Shown piece after piece: positions 33,471 to 43,406 of a DNA stretch of 64,000 nt (its first letter is position 1; each line of letters begins with the position of its first letter). The position numbers and the translations under genes were made by a program. The DNA is taken from the NCBI RefSeq assembly GCF_006864135.1, contig NZ_SADV01000023.1:1-64000 (forward strand), in the 5' to 3' direction. The notes beneath the pieces were generated by a model, which saw only the letters and a program-made list of their open reading frames with translations, was not told the DNA's origin and made no database searches. The stretch comes from Lysinibacillus sphaericus (lineage in GTDB: Bacteria; Bacillota; Bacilli; Bacillales_A; Planococcaceae).

Positions 33471-34763
33471 GTGATTTTTCAAAAACAGAGAAAGACAACG
33501 GCGTTAGATTTAAAGCAATACACTGTGAAAATGGATATAGTGAATTGCCATTCAATAAAAAAGCAAATTGATTTGCTCAAATTGACAAAGAAGGATTTAC
33601 AATATTTAAAAGCCTTTCAACCTTTTGTAGAAGGCAATATTGATAATATTGTTAATCGATTTTATGAAATGATTGGAACTGAACATAGTTTAGTAGATAT
33701 TATTAATAGACATAGTTCTGTGGAGAAGCTGAAAATTACATTACGACGTCATATTATTGAAATGTTTAATGGTAAGATTGATAATGAATTTTATCAAAGA
33801 CGAATAAAAATTGCTAAAGTACATGTCCATATTGGGCTTAAAACACAATGGTATATTTGTGCGTTTCAAGATTTAACAGCGTCATTTATTGACTTGGTTG
33901 AAGAACATGTTATTCATCCAATAGATCAGCTTAATACAATTCGAGCCATCTCGAAAATTTCCAATTTTGAGCAACAATTGGTTTTAGAGGCGTTTGAGCA
34001 CACAATTGAGCAACTTCATGAAAAAATGGAACATAGAAAAGAAGCGATAGAGCAAGAAATCGTAAAGTCTTCGGAAGGTCTTGCCACAGTATCTCAGGAA
34101 ACGAACAATTCATTTCACCGCTTAAGTGGACAATCAGAGGAAATTAAACAACTAGCGAAAAAATCACTTCAAGTGTCGACTATGGCTGAGAGTCAGGCAT
34201 TAGAAGGTCGTGAACGCTTAAAGAGTCAATCGCAAAATATGAATACTATTATTTGCTCACTTGATGATATAGCGGAAAATATTGCACAGTTGACAGATAT
34301 GTCAAAGGAAATGGAATCGATTATGAATGTTGTGACAAATATTGCTAATCAAACGAACTTGTTGGCTTTAAATGCGGCAATAGAAGCGGCTCGTGCTGGA
34401 GAAGCGGGTAAAGGCTTTAGTGTTGTTGCAGATGAAGTGAGAAAACTATCGATTCAAACAAAGGAATCTGTCACATCGGTAGCAACGTTACTACATAAAA
34501 CGAATGAGCGGACAGATAAACTTGTCCATTCGCTTAGTAATATTCAAGAAGAGGTAGCCTCTGGTGAGGAAAATATGGTTCAAACGGAAGGGCAATTTAC
34601 TAACATATTAGAAGCTATGACCGAGGCGAAAGACCAAAATGGTCGGATGGAAAAAGAAGTACAAGCAATAGCAGAAGTACTAAGTGAATTAGGTATTGCC
34701 TTTAACGAAGTGAAAAATTCAGCTGGAAAATTAGCTAGCTTTGCACAAAATTTAAATGAATGA
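33471..34763 (+). CDS. hemAT: Heme-based aerotaxis transducer HemAT
   Basis: A soluble 430-residue globin-coupled chemoreceptor. The N-terminal globin domain (about 1-180) has [32 protein letters not shown] with the proximal heme His, and EQQLVLEAF. The C-terminal methyl-accepting signalling domain has the hairpin tip [23 protein letters not shown] (quoted in part). It senses oxygen and signals to CheA. I chose GTG at 33471: GAGGG is seven bases upstream and the product then begins like B. subtilis HemAT (MxFxKxRK). An ATG at 33453 is also in frame. Confidence 0.92.
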   Translation: MIFQKQRKTTALDLKQYTVKMDIVNCHSIKKQIDLLKLTKKDLQYLKAFQPFVEGNIDNIVNRFYEMIGTEHSLVDIINRHSSVEKLKITLRRHIIEMFNGKIDNEFYQRRIKIAKVHVHIGLKTQWYICAFQDLTASFIDLVEEHVIHPIDQLNTIRAISKISNFEQQLVLEAFEHTIEQLHEKMEHRKEAIEQEIVKSSEGLATVSQETNNSFHRLSGQSEEIKQLAKKSLQVSTMAESQALEGRERLKSQSQNMNTIICSLDDIAENIAQLTDMSKEMESIMNVVTNIANQTNLLALNAAIEAARAGEAGKGFSVVADEVRKLSIQTKESVTSVATLLHKTNERTDKLVHSLSNIQEEVASGEENMVQTEGQFTNILEAMTEAKDQNGRMEKEVQAIAEVLSELGIAFNEVKNSAGKLASFAQNLNE

Positions 34764-34902
34764 AGAGAAAAGGAAAGAAAATTGTTATTTTCTATTAAGG
34801 CGATACATACTTTAGGGCACAAATAACACTATATCAACTGTTAATAGATAATTTCCGAAATGGAGGTAGAAGCCTCTAGCGAATATATGTTATTTGAATA
34901 TA

Positions 34903-34943
34903 AAAAAATGGAGCTGTCCAATGTGTTGGATAGCTCCATTTTT
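34903..34943 (+). terminator. Terminator after hemAT
   Basis: AAAATGGAGCTGTCCAA and TTGGATAGCTCCATTTT pair with one mismatch around TGTG, followed by TT. Confidence 0.88.
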
Positions 34944-35025
34944 GCTAAATTTGTAAAGGGTTTAACGTAATTTTCGATAAAAAAAGTTTATACTAAATAA
35001 AGAACTAAAAATAGGGGCGGTTAAT

Positions 35026-36414
35026 ATGAAAACAGTTGTTGTATTAGGTGGCGGAATTACGGGATTGTGTACGATGCATTATTTACAACGCCAAGTTCAG
35101 GAGAAAAACTTAAATGTAAAACTTGTGCTTGTTGAAAAAAATACATACCTTGGTGGCAAGCTTCACTCTGCATATGAACAAGGATTCATCATGGAGACTG
35201 GAGCAGATTCTATTGTAGCGCGTCATAAAGGTGTCATGGAGTTAGTAGAGGAACTAAATTTTGAACAAAATCTTGTATATAACGAAACAGGTATTTCGTA
35301 TATTTACACAAACAATGAGCTACATGCCATCCCAGCAGACTCAACGTTCGGTATTCCTATGAGCTTACAATCTCTTGAGGAAAGTACGCTTGTATCAGAG
35401 GAAGGTAAAAAAGAAGCGTTAAAGGATTTAACAATGCCGAATGAAAGGTTTACAAAGGAAAGCTCGATTGGTGAATTTTTAACGTATTATTTAGGTGAAG
35501 AGCTTGTTCAAAACCAAATAGCACCGGTACTTGCAGGTGTATATTCTGGAGATTTAAATCAACTTTCAATTGCTTCTACTTTACCGTATTTAATCGATTA
35601 CAAAAACGATTACGGTAGTATTATTAAAGGTTTCGATGCAAACAGGGAACAATTTGTGAAAGCCGCCAATAAAAAATTTATTTCATTTAAAAATGGTTTA
35701 TCGTCACTAATTGATCGACTTGAAGAAACATTAACGGATGTAGAAATTATAAAAGGGATTGCTACTACTAGTGTTAAAAAGCAGAAGAATCTATACGCTG
35801 TTACGTTAGCAAACGGTAAAATGATTGAAGCGAATCATGTTGTATTGGCACTGCCAAATGAAGCGGTACAAAGCTTATTACAGGATGAATCTTTAAACGG
35901 CTATTTTGAACAATTTAATACTGCATCCGCCATTACGATTTATTTAGGATTTGATGTTCCCGATAATAGATTACCTGCAGATGGAACAGGCTATATTGTG
36001 TCACATAATTCGGATGTTATCTGTAATGCAGCAACGTGGACAAGCCGCAAGTGGAAACACACTTCAGCAGAAGGAAAATTACTTGTACGGCTTTTTTATA
36101 AGAGCATTAACCCTGAGTATGAGAAATTGCGTTTGATGTCAGATGAAGAGTTAGCAGCTGTTGCTCTAGAGGATGTAAGAAAAAGTTTGGGGATTGAGGA
36201 AACACCAACTATTGTTGACGTGACAAAATGGATCGACCAGATGCCGAAGTACGACTTGGCACATCGTGAAGCGTTGCAAGGTCTCTTACAAGAGCTCGAG
36301 AAAAACTATCCAAATTTATCAATAGCTGGATGCTCTTATTTTGGAGTAGGTATAGGTGCGTGTATTCAAAATGGTAAAAAAATTGGTGAGGAACTTGTAG
36401 AAAAACTATCGTAA
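35026..36414 (+). CDS. hemY: Coproporphyrinogen III oxidase (HemY/CgoX)
   Basis: A 462-residue FAD enzyme of the coproporphyrin-dependent heme pathway. VVVLGGGITGLCTMHYLQ is the FAD dinucleotide loop; EKNTYLGGKLHSAYEQGFIMETGADS (quoted in part), ILAGVYSGDLNQLS and the C-terminal GVGIGACIQNGKKIGEEL are typical of HemY/PPOX-like oxidases of Gram-positives. It stands alone here, away from hemE-hemH. TATACT at about 34991 is a probable -10 box. Confidence 0.93.
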   Translation: MKTVVVLGGGITGLCTMHYLQRQVQEKNLNVKLVLVEKNTYLGGKLHSAYEQGFIMETGADSIVARHKGVMELVEELNFEQNLVYNETGISYIYTNNELHAIPADSTFGIPMSLQSLEESTLVSEEGKKEALKDLTMPNERFTKESSIGEFLTYYLGEELVQNQIAPVLAGVYSGDLNQLSIASTLPYLIDYKNDYGSIIKGFDANREQFVKAANKKFISFKNGLSSLIDRLEETLTDVEIIKGIATTSVKKQKNLYAVTLANGKMIEANHVVLALPNEAVQSLLQDESLNGYFEQFNTASAITIYLGFDVPDNRLPADGTGYIVSHNSDVICNAATWTSRKWKHTSAEGKLLVRLFYKSINPEYEKLRLMSDEELAAVALEDVRKSLGIEETPTIVDVTKWIDQMPKYDLAHREALQGLLQELEKNYPNLSIAGCSYFGVGIGACIQNGKKIGEELVEKLS

Positions 36415-36541
36415 TTGTTTAATATAAATCAAAATTTTATAAATTTCGTAAAAATTATCCTTTGTTCAGTGAAATAGTCTTGACTCAATCGTTCGTAAAC
36501 GATATGATTCTTTTAATTATTTAAAAAATTCATACTAAATT

Positions 36542-36641
36542 CTTATCAAGAGAAGCAGAGGGACTGGCCCTATGAAGCTTCAGCAACCAACTTATTGTCA
36601 GGTGCTAAATCCAGAAGACCGTGTGTCGAAGATGAGAAGGA
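36542..36641 (+). ncRNA. SAM-I (S-box) riboswitch
   Basis: The leader has the S-box core: AGAGAAGCAGAGGGACTGGCC, TGAAGCTTCAGCAACC, AGGTGCTAAATCCAG and the closing GATGAGAAGG that pairs with CTTATC at the start. It is followed by a terminator, so SAM binding should stop transcription into yitJ-metH. Confidence 0.95.
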
Positions 36642-36657
36642 AAACAATTACGAAACG

Positions 36658-36693
36658 TAAAAGCCTTCTTTTTTTGTTAAAGAAGGCTTTTTT
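36658..36693 (+). terminator. S-box expression-platform terminator
   Basis: AAAGCCTTCTTT and AAAGAAGGCTTT pair perfectly with a TTTTGTT loop and a run of T residues, directly after the aptamer. Confidence 0.9.
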
Positions 36694-36708
36694 ATTTTAA
36701 CTATTTTT

Positions 36709-36957
36709 GGCGGTGTCCAAACATCCGCCGAAATAGAGGAACTCAGTCTAAGAACGCCACGTCCTGTGGCAACGACTGAGTGACCAACTTCATGTTGACC
36801 TAAAGCCTTCGGCGGATGTCACGGAATCGACAAGGAGTTCTTAGAGGATAGTAGGCTAATATTATCGCATCCATGCGATAACGGCTAACTGATCTGCAGC
36901 GTGCAGGCCAAAGCACAAAGCCGATTCAGGACGAATTATGCCGAGCCATAATTGATA
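36709..36957 (+). repeat. Family A repeat with two hairpin modules, between S-box and yitJ
   Basis: An outer hairpin ACATCCGCCG/CGGCGGATGT (36722-36820) holds module 1 (36742-36801: ACTCAGTC/GACTGAGT, GCCAC-GTCCT-GTGGC, GACCAAC-TTCAT-GTTGACC). The regular family A body follows with module 2 (36852-36910: ATCGCATCCATGCGAT, CTGCAGCGTGCAG) and the tail GCCGAGCCATAATTG. It adds 250 bases of structured leader between riboswitch terminator and gene. Confidence 0.85.
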
Positions 36958-36981
36958 GAAAAAGAAAGAGAGGTTAGTTTT

Positions 36982-38826
36982 ATGGGATTGCTTGAAAGGT
37001 TAAAAACACATGTTCTTACAGCAGATGGTGCAATTGGTACAGTTTTATACGGCTATGGCTTGGAGTACTGTCATGAGGAAATGAATGTACAGAAACCTGA
37101 ATTAATTGAAAAGATTCATAGAGAATATATAGCTGCTGGTGCCGATATTATTCAGACGAATACTTACGGAGCTAATGCCATAAAATTAGCCCGCTATGGA
37201 TTAGAGACTCGTGTACAGCAGTATAATGAAGCCGCTATAACGATTGCAAAACGTGCAGCAGATGGTGGGCAATTTGTTTTGGGTACTATTGGGGGAATCC
37301 GTGGTATTCGAAAAAGTGATGCGACGTTAGAGGAAATTTTAGCAACCATTGATGAGCAGGCAACGGTTTTACTTGCAGGAAATCCAGATGGCCTTTTACT
37401 TGAAACCTATTATGATTTTGAAGAGCTAACAGCGACTTTATCAATGCTACGAGCTAAAACGAAATTACCGATTATTGCTCAAGTTTCTATGCATGAACCT
37501 GGAATATTACAAAATGGAATGAGCTTAAATAACGCCTTACATGAACTTGAAGCGTTAGGTGCTGATATCGTAGGTGTTAACTGTCGCTTAGGTCCTCACC
37601 ATACTATCCAAGCATTTGAAGGGGCAGAGCTTCCTAAGCAGGCATTTATGTCAGCGTATCCGAACGCCTCTCTTCTTGATTTAGAGGATGGGCGTGTCGT
37701 TTATGAGTCGGAGGCTGATTATTTTGGTCGAGCAGCTGTAGAGCTTCGTGATCAAGGGGTTCGTTTAATTGGTGGCTGTTGTGGTACGACACCAAAGCAT
37801 ATTGCTGCAGCGAAAAAGTACTTAGAGGAGCTATCCCCGGTTGAGGAAAAGTATACAAAGCCAGAAAAAATAGAGATTGTTCGTGAGGCAGAGCCAGCAA
37901 ATTATGAGCCATTACATGAAAAAGTAAAACGTGAACGCTCGGTTATTGTGGAGTTAGATACACCAAGACATTTAGAAATAGAAGGCTTTATTAAAGGTGC
38001 AAAAAAAATATATGAGGCGGGCGCGGATGTAGTCATGATGGCAGATAATTCACTCGCTTCTCCAAGGATTAGCAATGTCGCAATGGGTGCCTTACTGAAA
38101 GAAACGCACGGGATACGCCCGTTAACCCATATAACATGCCGAGATCGTAATTTAATTGGACTTCAATCACATTTAATGGGATTAAATGCACTAGGGATTC
38201 ATGATGTTTTAGCGGTTACTGGAGATCCGACAAAGGTAGGCGATTTCCCAGGAGCAACTAGCGTTTATGACGTATCTTCAATGGAGCTAATCCAATTAAT
38301 AAAACAGTTAAATGAAGGTGTTTCGTTCTCAGGGAAACCGCTTCGTAAAAAGGCAAATTTCTCTGTAGCGGCTGCATTTAATCCTAATGTACGTGTACTG
38401 GATCGCGCTGTCTCTCGATTAGAAAAGAAAATTGAACATGGGGCAGATTATTTTATTTCACAGCCTGTTTATACAAAGGAAAAAATCGTGGAAATTCACG
38501 AGGCGACAAAGCATTTAGAAACTCCAATTTATATAGGTATTATGCCAGTAACGAGCTATAAAAGTGCGGAGTTCTTACATCATGAAGTACCAGGCATCAA
38601 ACTATCTGATGATGCGTTAGCACGTATGAAGGCTTGTGGTGATGATAAGGAACGCGCAACATTAGAAGGAATTGCAATTGCTAAAGAATTAGTAGAAGTA
38701 GCAGCGGAATATTTCAATGGTATTTACCTCATCACACCATTTTTACGCTATGATATGACGCTAGAATTAATGAAAGTTATTGAGCAATTGGATGAACAGA
38801 AAAAAGGGGTAAGTATAAATGGCTAA
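36982..38826 (+). CDS. yitJ: Bifunctional homocysteine S-methyltransferase / methylenetetrahydrofolate reductase (YitJ)
   Basis: A 614-residue fusion. The N-terminal half is a homocysteine methyltransferase domain with TADGAIGT, VNCRLGPHH and the zinc-binding GGCCGTTP cysteines. The C-terminal half (from about 300) is a MetF-type reductase barrel with IVELDTPRHLEI, HITCRDRN and LAVTGDPTK. It feeds methyl-THF to methionine synthesis. AGAGAGG stands eight bases before the ATG at 36982; a TTG at 36952 lies in the repeat. It overlaps metH by eight bases and is under S-box control, as in B. subtilis. Confidence 0.95.
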   Translation: MGLLERLKTHVLTADGAIGTVLYGYGLEYCHEEMNVQKPELIEKIHREYIAAGADIIQTNTYGANAIKLARYGLETRVQQYNEAAITIAKRAADGGQFVLGTIGGIRGIRKSDATLEEILATIDEQATVLLAGNPDGLLLETYYDFEELTATLSMLRAKTKLPIIAQVSMHEPGILQNGMSLNNALHELEALGADIVGVNCRLGPHHTIQAFEGAELPKQAFMSAYPNASLLDLEDGRVVYESEADYFGRAAVELRDQGVRLIGGCCGTTPKHIAAAKKYLEELSPVEEKYTKPEKIEIVREAEPANYEPLHEKVKRERSVIVELDTPRHLEIEGFIKGAKKIYEAGADVVMMADNSLASPRISNVAMGALLKETHGIRPLTHITCRDRNLIGLQSHLMGLNALGIHDVLAVTGDPTKVGDFPGATSVYDVSSMELIQLIKQLNEGVSFSGKPLRKKANFSVAAAFNPNVRVLDRAVSRLEKKIEHGADYFISQPVYTKEKIVEIHEATKHLETPIYIGIMPVTSYKSAEFLHHEVPGIKLSDDALARMKACGDDKERATLEGIAIAKELVEVAAEYFNGIYLITPFLRYDMTLELMKVIEQLDEQKKGVSING

Positions 38827-41800
38827 GCACATGATTGAAGAGCAACTAGAGAAACGAATATTAATTCTTGATGGCGCAATGGGAACAATGCTACAAAATG
38901 AAAATTTATCGGCAGAGGATTTTGGCGGAGAGGAATATGATGGCTGTAATGAAAATCTTGTGCTAACTAGACCAGATGTGCTTGAAAAGGTACATAGAAA
39001 ATATTTAGAGGCTGGAGCAGATATTATTTGTACAAATACATTTGGGGGTACACCACTTGTATTAAATGAATATGATCTAGGTGCGAAGGCAGAAGAAATC
39101 AACAAACGTGCTGTAGAAATTGCACGCAAAGTAGTAGATGAGTTGTCAACATCCGATTGGCCACGTTTTGTAGCGGGAGCGATGGGACCAACTACAAAAA
39201 CCCTGTCGGTTACAGGTGGAATTACATTTGATGAGCTAGAGGAAAACTTTTATGTTCAAGCAAAGTCATTAATCGAAGCCGGGGCGGACGTTCTGTTGTT
39301 AGAAACTAGTCAGGATATGTTGAATGTTAAGGCGGGAACATTGGGGATATCTCGTGCTTTTAAGGCAACTGAAAAAGAGCTACCTGTGATGATATCCGGA
39401 ACAATTGAACCGATGGGAACGACACTTGCCGGCCAAACAATTGATGCTTTTTACATTTCCATCGAGCATATTAAGCCATTGTCAGTTGGCTTAAACTGTG
39501 CGACTGGACCAGAGTTTATGACTGATCATATTCGTTCACTAGCAGAGCTTTCAACAGGCTATATTAGCTGTTACCCGAATGCAGGTTTACCGGATGAGGA
39601 AGGCTGCTATCATGAGTCACCTGAATCATTGTCACAAAAGCTAAAAGGCTTTGCAGAAAAGGGCTGGCTAAATATTGTCGGAGGTTGCTGCGGTACAACG
39701 CCAGCACATATTGCTGCTATCAGAAAGGTGCTAAAGGACGAAAAGCCGCGCCAATTACCAGATGTTACGCATGGTCATGTAGTATCAGGGATCGAGCCAT
39801 TGGTTTATGACGACTCTATGCGTCCATTATTTATTGGAGAACGGACAAATGTCATCGGTTCTCGTAAGTTTAAAAATTTAATTATTGATGAGAAGTTTGA
39901 GGAAGCGGCAGAAATCGCGCGTGCTCAGGTGAAAAATGGAGCACATGTGATCGATATTTGTTTAGCAAATCCTGACCGCGATGAACTGGCGGATATGCGT
40001 GGCTTTATGCAGGAGATTGTAAAAAAAGTAAAAGTACCTCTTGTGATTGACTCGACAGATGAAAAAGTAATTGAGGAAGCACTTAAGTTTTCTCAAGGGA
40101 AAGCTATCATTAATTCTATTAACCTAGAGGATGGCGAGGAGCGTTTTGACGCTGTTTTACCGCTAGTAAAAAAATATGGAGCTTCTTTAGTTGTAGGTAC
40201 AATTGATGAGCAAGGCATGGCAGTTGATCGACATCGCAAGCTAGAAATTGCTGAACGTTCATATAAATTGTTAACAGAAAAATGGGGTATTGCTCCTGAA
40301 GATATTATTTTTGACCCATTAATGTTCCCAGTAGGTACAGGAGATGAGCAATATATTGGCTCGGCACTTGAAACGGTGGAAGGTATTCGCCTTATTAAGG
40401 AGAAAATGCCACGTACATTAACGGTGCTTGGTGTAAGTAATATTTCGTTCGGATTGCCACCAGTAGGTCGTGAAGTACTGAATGCCGTATATTTATATCA
40501 CTGTACACAGGCTGGTTTAGATTATGCAATTGTTAATACGGAGAAGCTAGAACGTTATGCATCCATTCCAGAGGAGGAAATTAAGCTAGCAAATGATTTA
40601 CTCTTTAATACAAATGATGAAACTTTAGCTGTCTTCACAGATTTCTATCGTGATAAAAAGAAAGAAAAAACAGAGGCGGATATTCCGAAAACAGTAGAAG
40701 GTCGCTTAGCCTACTATATTTTAGAGGGTACAAAGGAAGGGCTTATTGACGATTTAGATGCGGCTCGTGAAATTTTCGAAACATCGCTTGAGATTATTAA
40801 TGGTCCTTTAATGGATGGAATGGCAGAAGTTGGCCGTCTATTTAACGATAATCAACTAATCGTAGCAGAGGTATTACAATCAGCAGGGGTTATGAAGGCA
40901 GCAGTAGCGCATTTAGAGCAATTTATGGAAAAAAATGAAGAGAGTGCTGGTAAGGGGAAAATGGTACTTGCTACTGTAAAGGGCGATGTGCATGATATTG
41001 GGAAAAACCTTGTCGATATTATTTTAAGTAATAATGGCTATAAGGTCATTGATCTGGGTATTAAAGTAACACCTTCTCAGTTAATAGAAGCGATTCGCAA
41101 GGAGAAGCCGGATTTCATCGGGCTTTCAGGCTTGCTTGTAAAATCAGCACAGCAAATGGTTATTACCGCTCAGGATTTTAAAGAAGCGGGTATTGACGTA
41201 CCTATTTTAGTAGGGGGTGCGGCATTATCTCGTCGCTTTACTGAAACAAAAATTGCCGGCGAATATAATGGACCTGTCATTTATTCAAAGGATGCGATGC
41301 AAGGATTAGAGCAGGCAAATCGGTTAATGGGGACAGATACACGTGCCGATTTCTTAGCTGAAATTAAGGAATCTCGTGAAAAACGCTTAGAGGCAGACGA
41401 AAAAAGAGCTGCTCGCCCTGCAAAAGAAATAATTATAAAGCCTGTGCGTACAGTAAAGGAAGCATCTGTCTTTCTTCCAGCTGATTTACGACGCCATGTA
41501 AAGAGAGAATATGCTGTTTCGCATTTATATCCATATGTTAATATGCGGACATTACTTGGACATCATCTAGGTTTAAAGGGTCAAGTACAGCAGTTGCTTG
41601 ATGTGGGTGATGAAAGAGCAACAGCGTTAAAAGATTTAGTCGACGACTATTTACAAAGTGACCTATTGAGGCCGTCGGGTGTGTATCAGTTTTTCCCTGC
41701 TCAAGCCGATGGGGATGATGTAGTCGTTTATGATCCAACAGATAGCAAAACAGAAATTGAACGATTTACCTTTCCTCGTCAGCAAGTTGAACCGTTTTTA

Positions 41801-42250
41801 TGTCTTGCAGACTTCCTTAAAACAGTAGAAAGCGGCGAAATGGATTATATTGCCTTAATGGTGGTAACAGCAGGACAAGGAGTTATGGCGCAGGCTCGTC
41901 AACTAAAAGAGGAAGGGAAATTCCTCGAAAGTCATGCATTACAATCTACTGCCCTTGAGCTTGCGGAAGGTTTCGCGGAACGTATGCACCAAGAAATTCG
42001 CGATCAGTGGGGCTTCCCAGATGCGACAGATTTTACAATGCGTGATCGTTTCGCGGCAAAATATCAAGGACAGCGCTTCTCATTCGGTTATCCAGCATGT
42101 CCGAACCTAGAGGATCAAGAGAAATTGTTTGGCTTATTAAAACCGGAGGACATTGGTGTACATTTAACGGAAGGCTTTATGATGGAGCCAGAAGCGTCTG
42201 TTTCAGCAATGGTCTTTGCACATCCAGATGCTCGATATTTTAATGTGTGA
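38819..42250 (+). CDS. metH: Cobalamin-dependent methionine synthase MetH
   Basis: A full-length 1143-residue enzyme with all modules in order: homocysteine domain (ILDGAMGTML, GGCCGTTP, about 1-310), pterin-binding domain (FIGERTNVIGSRKF), cobalamin cap and Rossmann domain with VKGDVHDIGKN supplying the cobalt His (about 720-730), and the C-terminal SAM-dependent reactivation domain ending near FGYPACPNLED. It transfers methyl from methyl-THF to homocysteine. AAAGGGG precedes the ATG. It is co-transcribed with yitJ under the S-box. Confidence 0.96.
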   Translation: MAKHMIEEQLEKRILILDGAMGTMLQNENLSAEDFGGEEYDGCNENLVLTRPDVLEKVHRKYLEAGADIICTNTFGGTPLVLNEYDLGAKAEEINKRAVEIARKVVDELSTSDWPRFVAGAMGPTTKTLSVTGGITFDELEENFYVQAKSLIEAGADVLLLETSQDMLNVKAGTLGISRAFKATEKELPVMISGTIEPMGTTLAGQTIDAFYISIEHIKPLSVGLNCATGPEFMTDHIRSLAELSTGYISCYPNAGLPDEEGCYHESPESLSQKLKGFAEKGWLNIVGGCCGTTPAHIAAIRKVLKDEKPRQLPDVTHGHVVSGIEPLVYDDSMRPLFIGERTNVIGSRKFKNLIIDEKFEEAAEIARAQVKNGAHVIDICLANPDRDELADMRGFMQEIVKKVKVPLVIDSTDEKVIEEALKFSQGKAIINSINLEDGEERFDAVLPLVKKYGASLVVGTIDEQGMAVDRHRKLEIAERSYKLLTEKWGIAPEDIIFDPLMFPVGTGDEQYIGSALETVEGIRLIKEKMPRTLTVLGVSNISFGLPPVGREVLNAVYLYHCTQAGLDYAIVNTEKLERYASIPEEEIKLANDLLFNTNDETLAVFTDFYRDKKKEKTEADIPKTVEGRLAYYILEGTKEGLIDDLDAAREIFETSLEIINGPLMDGMAEVGRLFNDNQLIVAEVLQSAGVMKAAVAHLEQFMEKNEESAGKGKMVLATVKGDVHDIGKNLVDIILSNNGYKVIDLGIKVTPSQLIEAIRKEKPDFIGLSGLLVKSAQQMVITAQDFKEAGIDVPILVGGAALSRRFTETKIAGEYNGPVIYSKDAMQGLEQANRLMGTDTRADFLAEIKESREKRLEADEKRAARPAKEIIIKPVRTVKEASVFLPADLRRHVKREYAVSHLYPYVNMRTLLGHHLGLKGQVQQLLDVGDERATALKDLVDDYLQSDLLRPSGVYQFFPAQADGDDVVVYDPTDSKTEIERFTFPRQQVEPFLCLADFLKTVESGEMDYIALMVVTAGQGVMAQARQLKEEGKFLESHALQSTALELAEGFAERMHQEIRDQWGFPDATDFTMRDRFAAKYQGQRFSFGYPACPNLEDQEKLFGLLKPEDIGVHLTEGFMMEPEASVSAMVFAHPDARYFNV

Positions 42251-42286
42251 TGCTAGAAAAAGTAGTAAAATCTTATGTAATAGTAG

Positions 42287-42308
42287 CAATTATGCCGAGG
42301 CGTAATTG
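42287..42308. repeat. Isolated family A end palindrome
   Basis: CAATTATGCCGAGGCGTAATTG matches the end palindrome of family A with one mismatch. It lies between metH and the GNAT gene with no other part of the element. Confidence 0.7.
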
Positions 42309-42325
42309 ATGGTTAGGACGTGAGC

Positions 42326-42829
42326 ATGATGATTCGATTCATGGAAGAGAAAGATTTACCCGAGATTTTAGATATTTACAATGACATTATTTTAACGAGC
42401 AAAGCTGTTTATCGATATGAAACACAATCGTTAGAAGAAAAAAAACAATGGTTCAAGGAGCAACAAACGCTCGATAATCCATTGCTAGTCTTTGACGAGA
42501 ATGGCACAGTAGCCGGCTTTGCAACATATAGTCAGTTCCGTCCATATCCAGGTTACAAGCACACAATGGAGCACTCTGTATATGTGCATAAGGATCATTA
42601 CCAAAAAGGGATAGCGTCACAATTAATGCAAGAGCTAATTCGAACTGCCAAAGAGCAAGGTGTGAAGACACTCGTAGCGGGCATTGATGGTGAAAACATC
42701 GGAAGTATTAAAGTACATGAAAAACTAGGTTTTGAATATGCAGGTACAATTAAAAATGCAGGCTATAAATTTGGACAGTGGCTAGATCTTGTATTTTATC
42801 AGCTACAGTTAACTGGACCAAAAGGATAG
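42326..42829 (+). CDS. GNAT N-acetyltransferase (phosphinothricin acetyltransferase-like)
   Basis: A 167-residue GNAT protein. IRFMEEKDLPEILDIYNDII at the start, EHSVYVHKDHYQKGIASQLM as the acetyl-CoA loop, and NIGSIKVHEKLGFEYAGTIKNAGYKFGQWLDLVFYQ (quoted in part) fit the Pat/YwnH group, which acetylates small amines such as phosphinothricin or methionine sulfoximine. AGGA is seven bases before the ATG at 42326; ATG at 42329 and GTG at 42320 are also in frame. Substrate unknown. An AGAAAGGGTATGA/TCATATTCTTTCT hairpin begins at its stop. Confidence 0.88.
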   Translation: MMIRFMEEKDLPEILDIYNDIILTSKAVYRYETQSLEEKKQWFKEQQTLDNPLLVFDENGTVAGFATYSQFRPYPGYKHTMEHSVYVHKDHYQKGIASQLMQELIRTAKEQGVKTLVAGIDGENIGSIKVHEKLGFEYAGTIKNAGYKFGQWLDLVFYQLQLTGPKG

Positions 42830-42931
42830 AAAGGGTATGACATTCATATTCTTTCTTTATAATATGTGAATCCTAGCTATACTTTTTTTGTTCAGCTTGC
42901 CTACTCATAATAATGCTACATTTAAAAGTTT

Positions 42932-43252
42932 ATCACCAAAAGTTGGAGATGAAATATGCATTTGTATATTAGGTTGATTGGAGTGGAGGCTGGGCGACTC
43001 CTTGGGGATCAGCGATAGAGGAACGAAGGCTAAAACCATCACATCCTGTGATAACGCCTTCGTGACCAACCTCGTGCTGCTGTCGCTACGTTGCACTCAC
43101 GCTTTCGCGCAAAAAACATCTGTTGGCCCGAGACCCTGCAGCGAAGCGAAGCCGCTCATCGGATGCCCCCAGGAAGCTCTGCTCTGCGCGAAAGCGAAGC
43201 GTCAGCGGCAAAGCGCCCAGCTGGAACGGAAATCAACTCCACTTTATGGTGA
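42932..43252 (+). repeat. Family B repeat, largest copy, with module and inserted C element
   Basis: ATCACCAAAAGTTGGAGATG left end; GTTGATTGG, CTGGGCG, CTTGGGG then module 43023-43128 (ACGAAGGC/GCCTTCGT, ATCACA-TCC-TGTGAT). The third hairpin is split: GACCAAC (43064) and GTTGGCC (43122) are parted by a C element of about 45 bases. Then CCCCCAGG, a second C element, GCGCCCAG, GGAACGGAAATCAAC and the right end TTATGGTGA. Confidence 0.88.
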
Positions 43253-43294
43253 AGAGCCATTTAATTTATTTTTATTCCTTTGTACACATGATAA

Positions 43295-43320
43295 AAGGGT
43301 ATGACAAATGTCATATCCTT
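43295..43320. promoter_or_regulatory. Candidate DesR operator upstream of des
   Basis: AAGGGTATGAC-AAAT-GTCATATCCTT is an inverted repeat with 11-bp arms and one mismatch. It lies about 90 bases before the des start and upstream of a TATACT -10 box (43349-43354) that lacks a good -35, as expected for an activator-dependent promoter. The DesR assignment is inferred from the des-desK-desR context. Confidence 0.65.
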
Positions 43321-43406
43321 TTTATGATGTTTGCTTCTGTTGTATGATTATACTCTTGTTTTATGATGAGGTCATAAGGAAAAAAGGAAATGAGGGAGTA
43401 AAAACA

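Noticed and set aside
42978..43347. ORFs of 70-110 codons within family B repeats here and at 6789-7034, 28848-29175 and 55623-55987
   Set aside because: They lie within palindromic repeat sequence, lack ribosome sites, and open only because the repeats are GC-richer than the surroundings.
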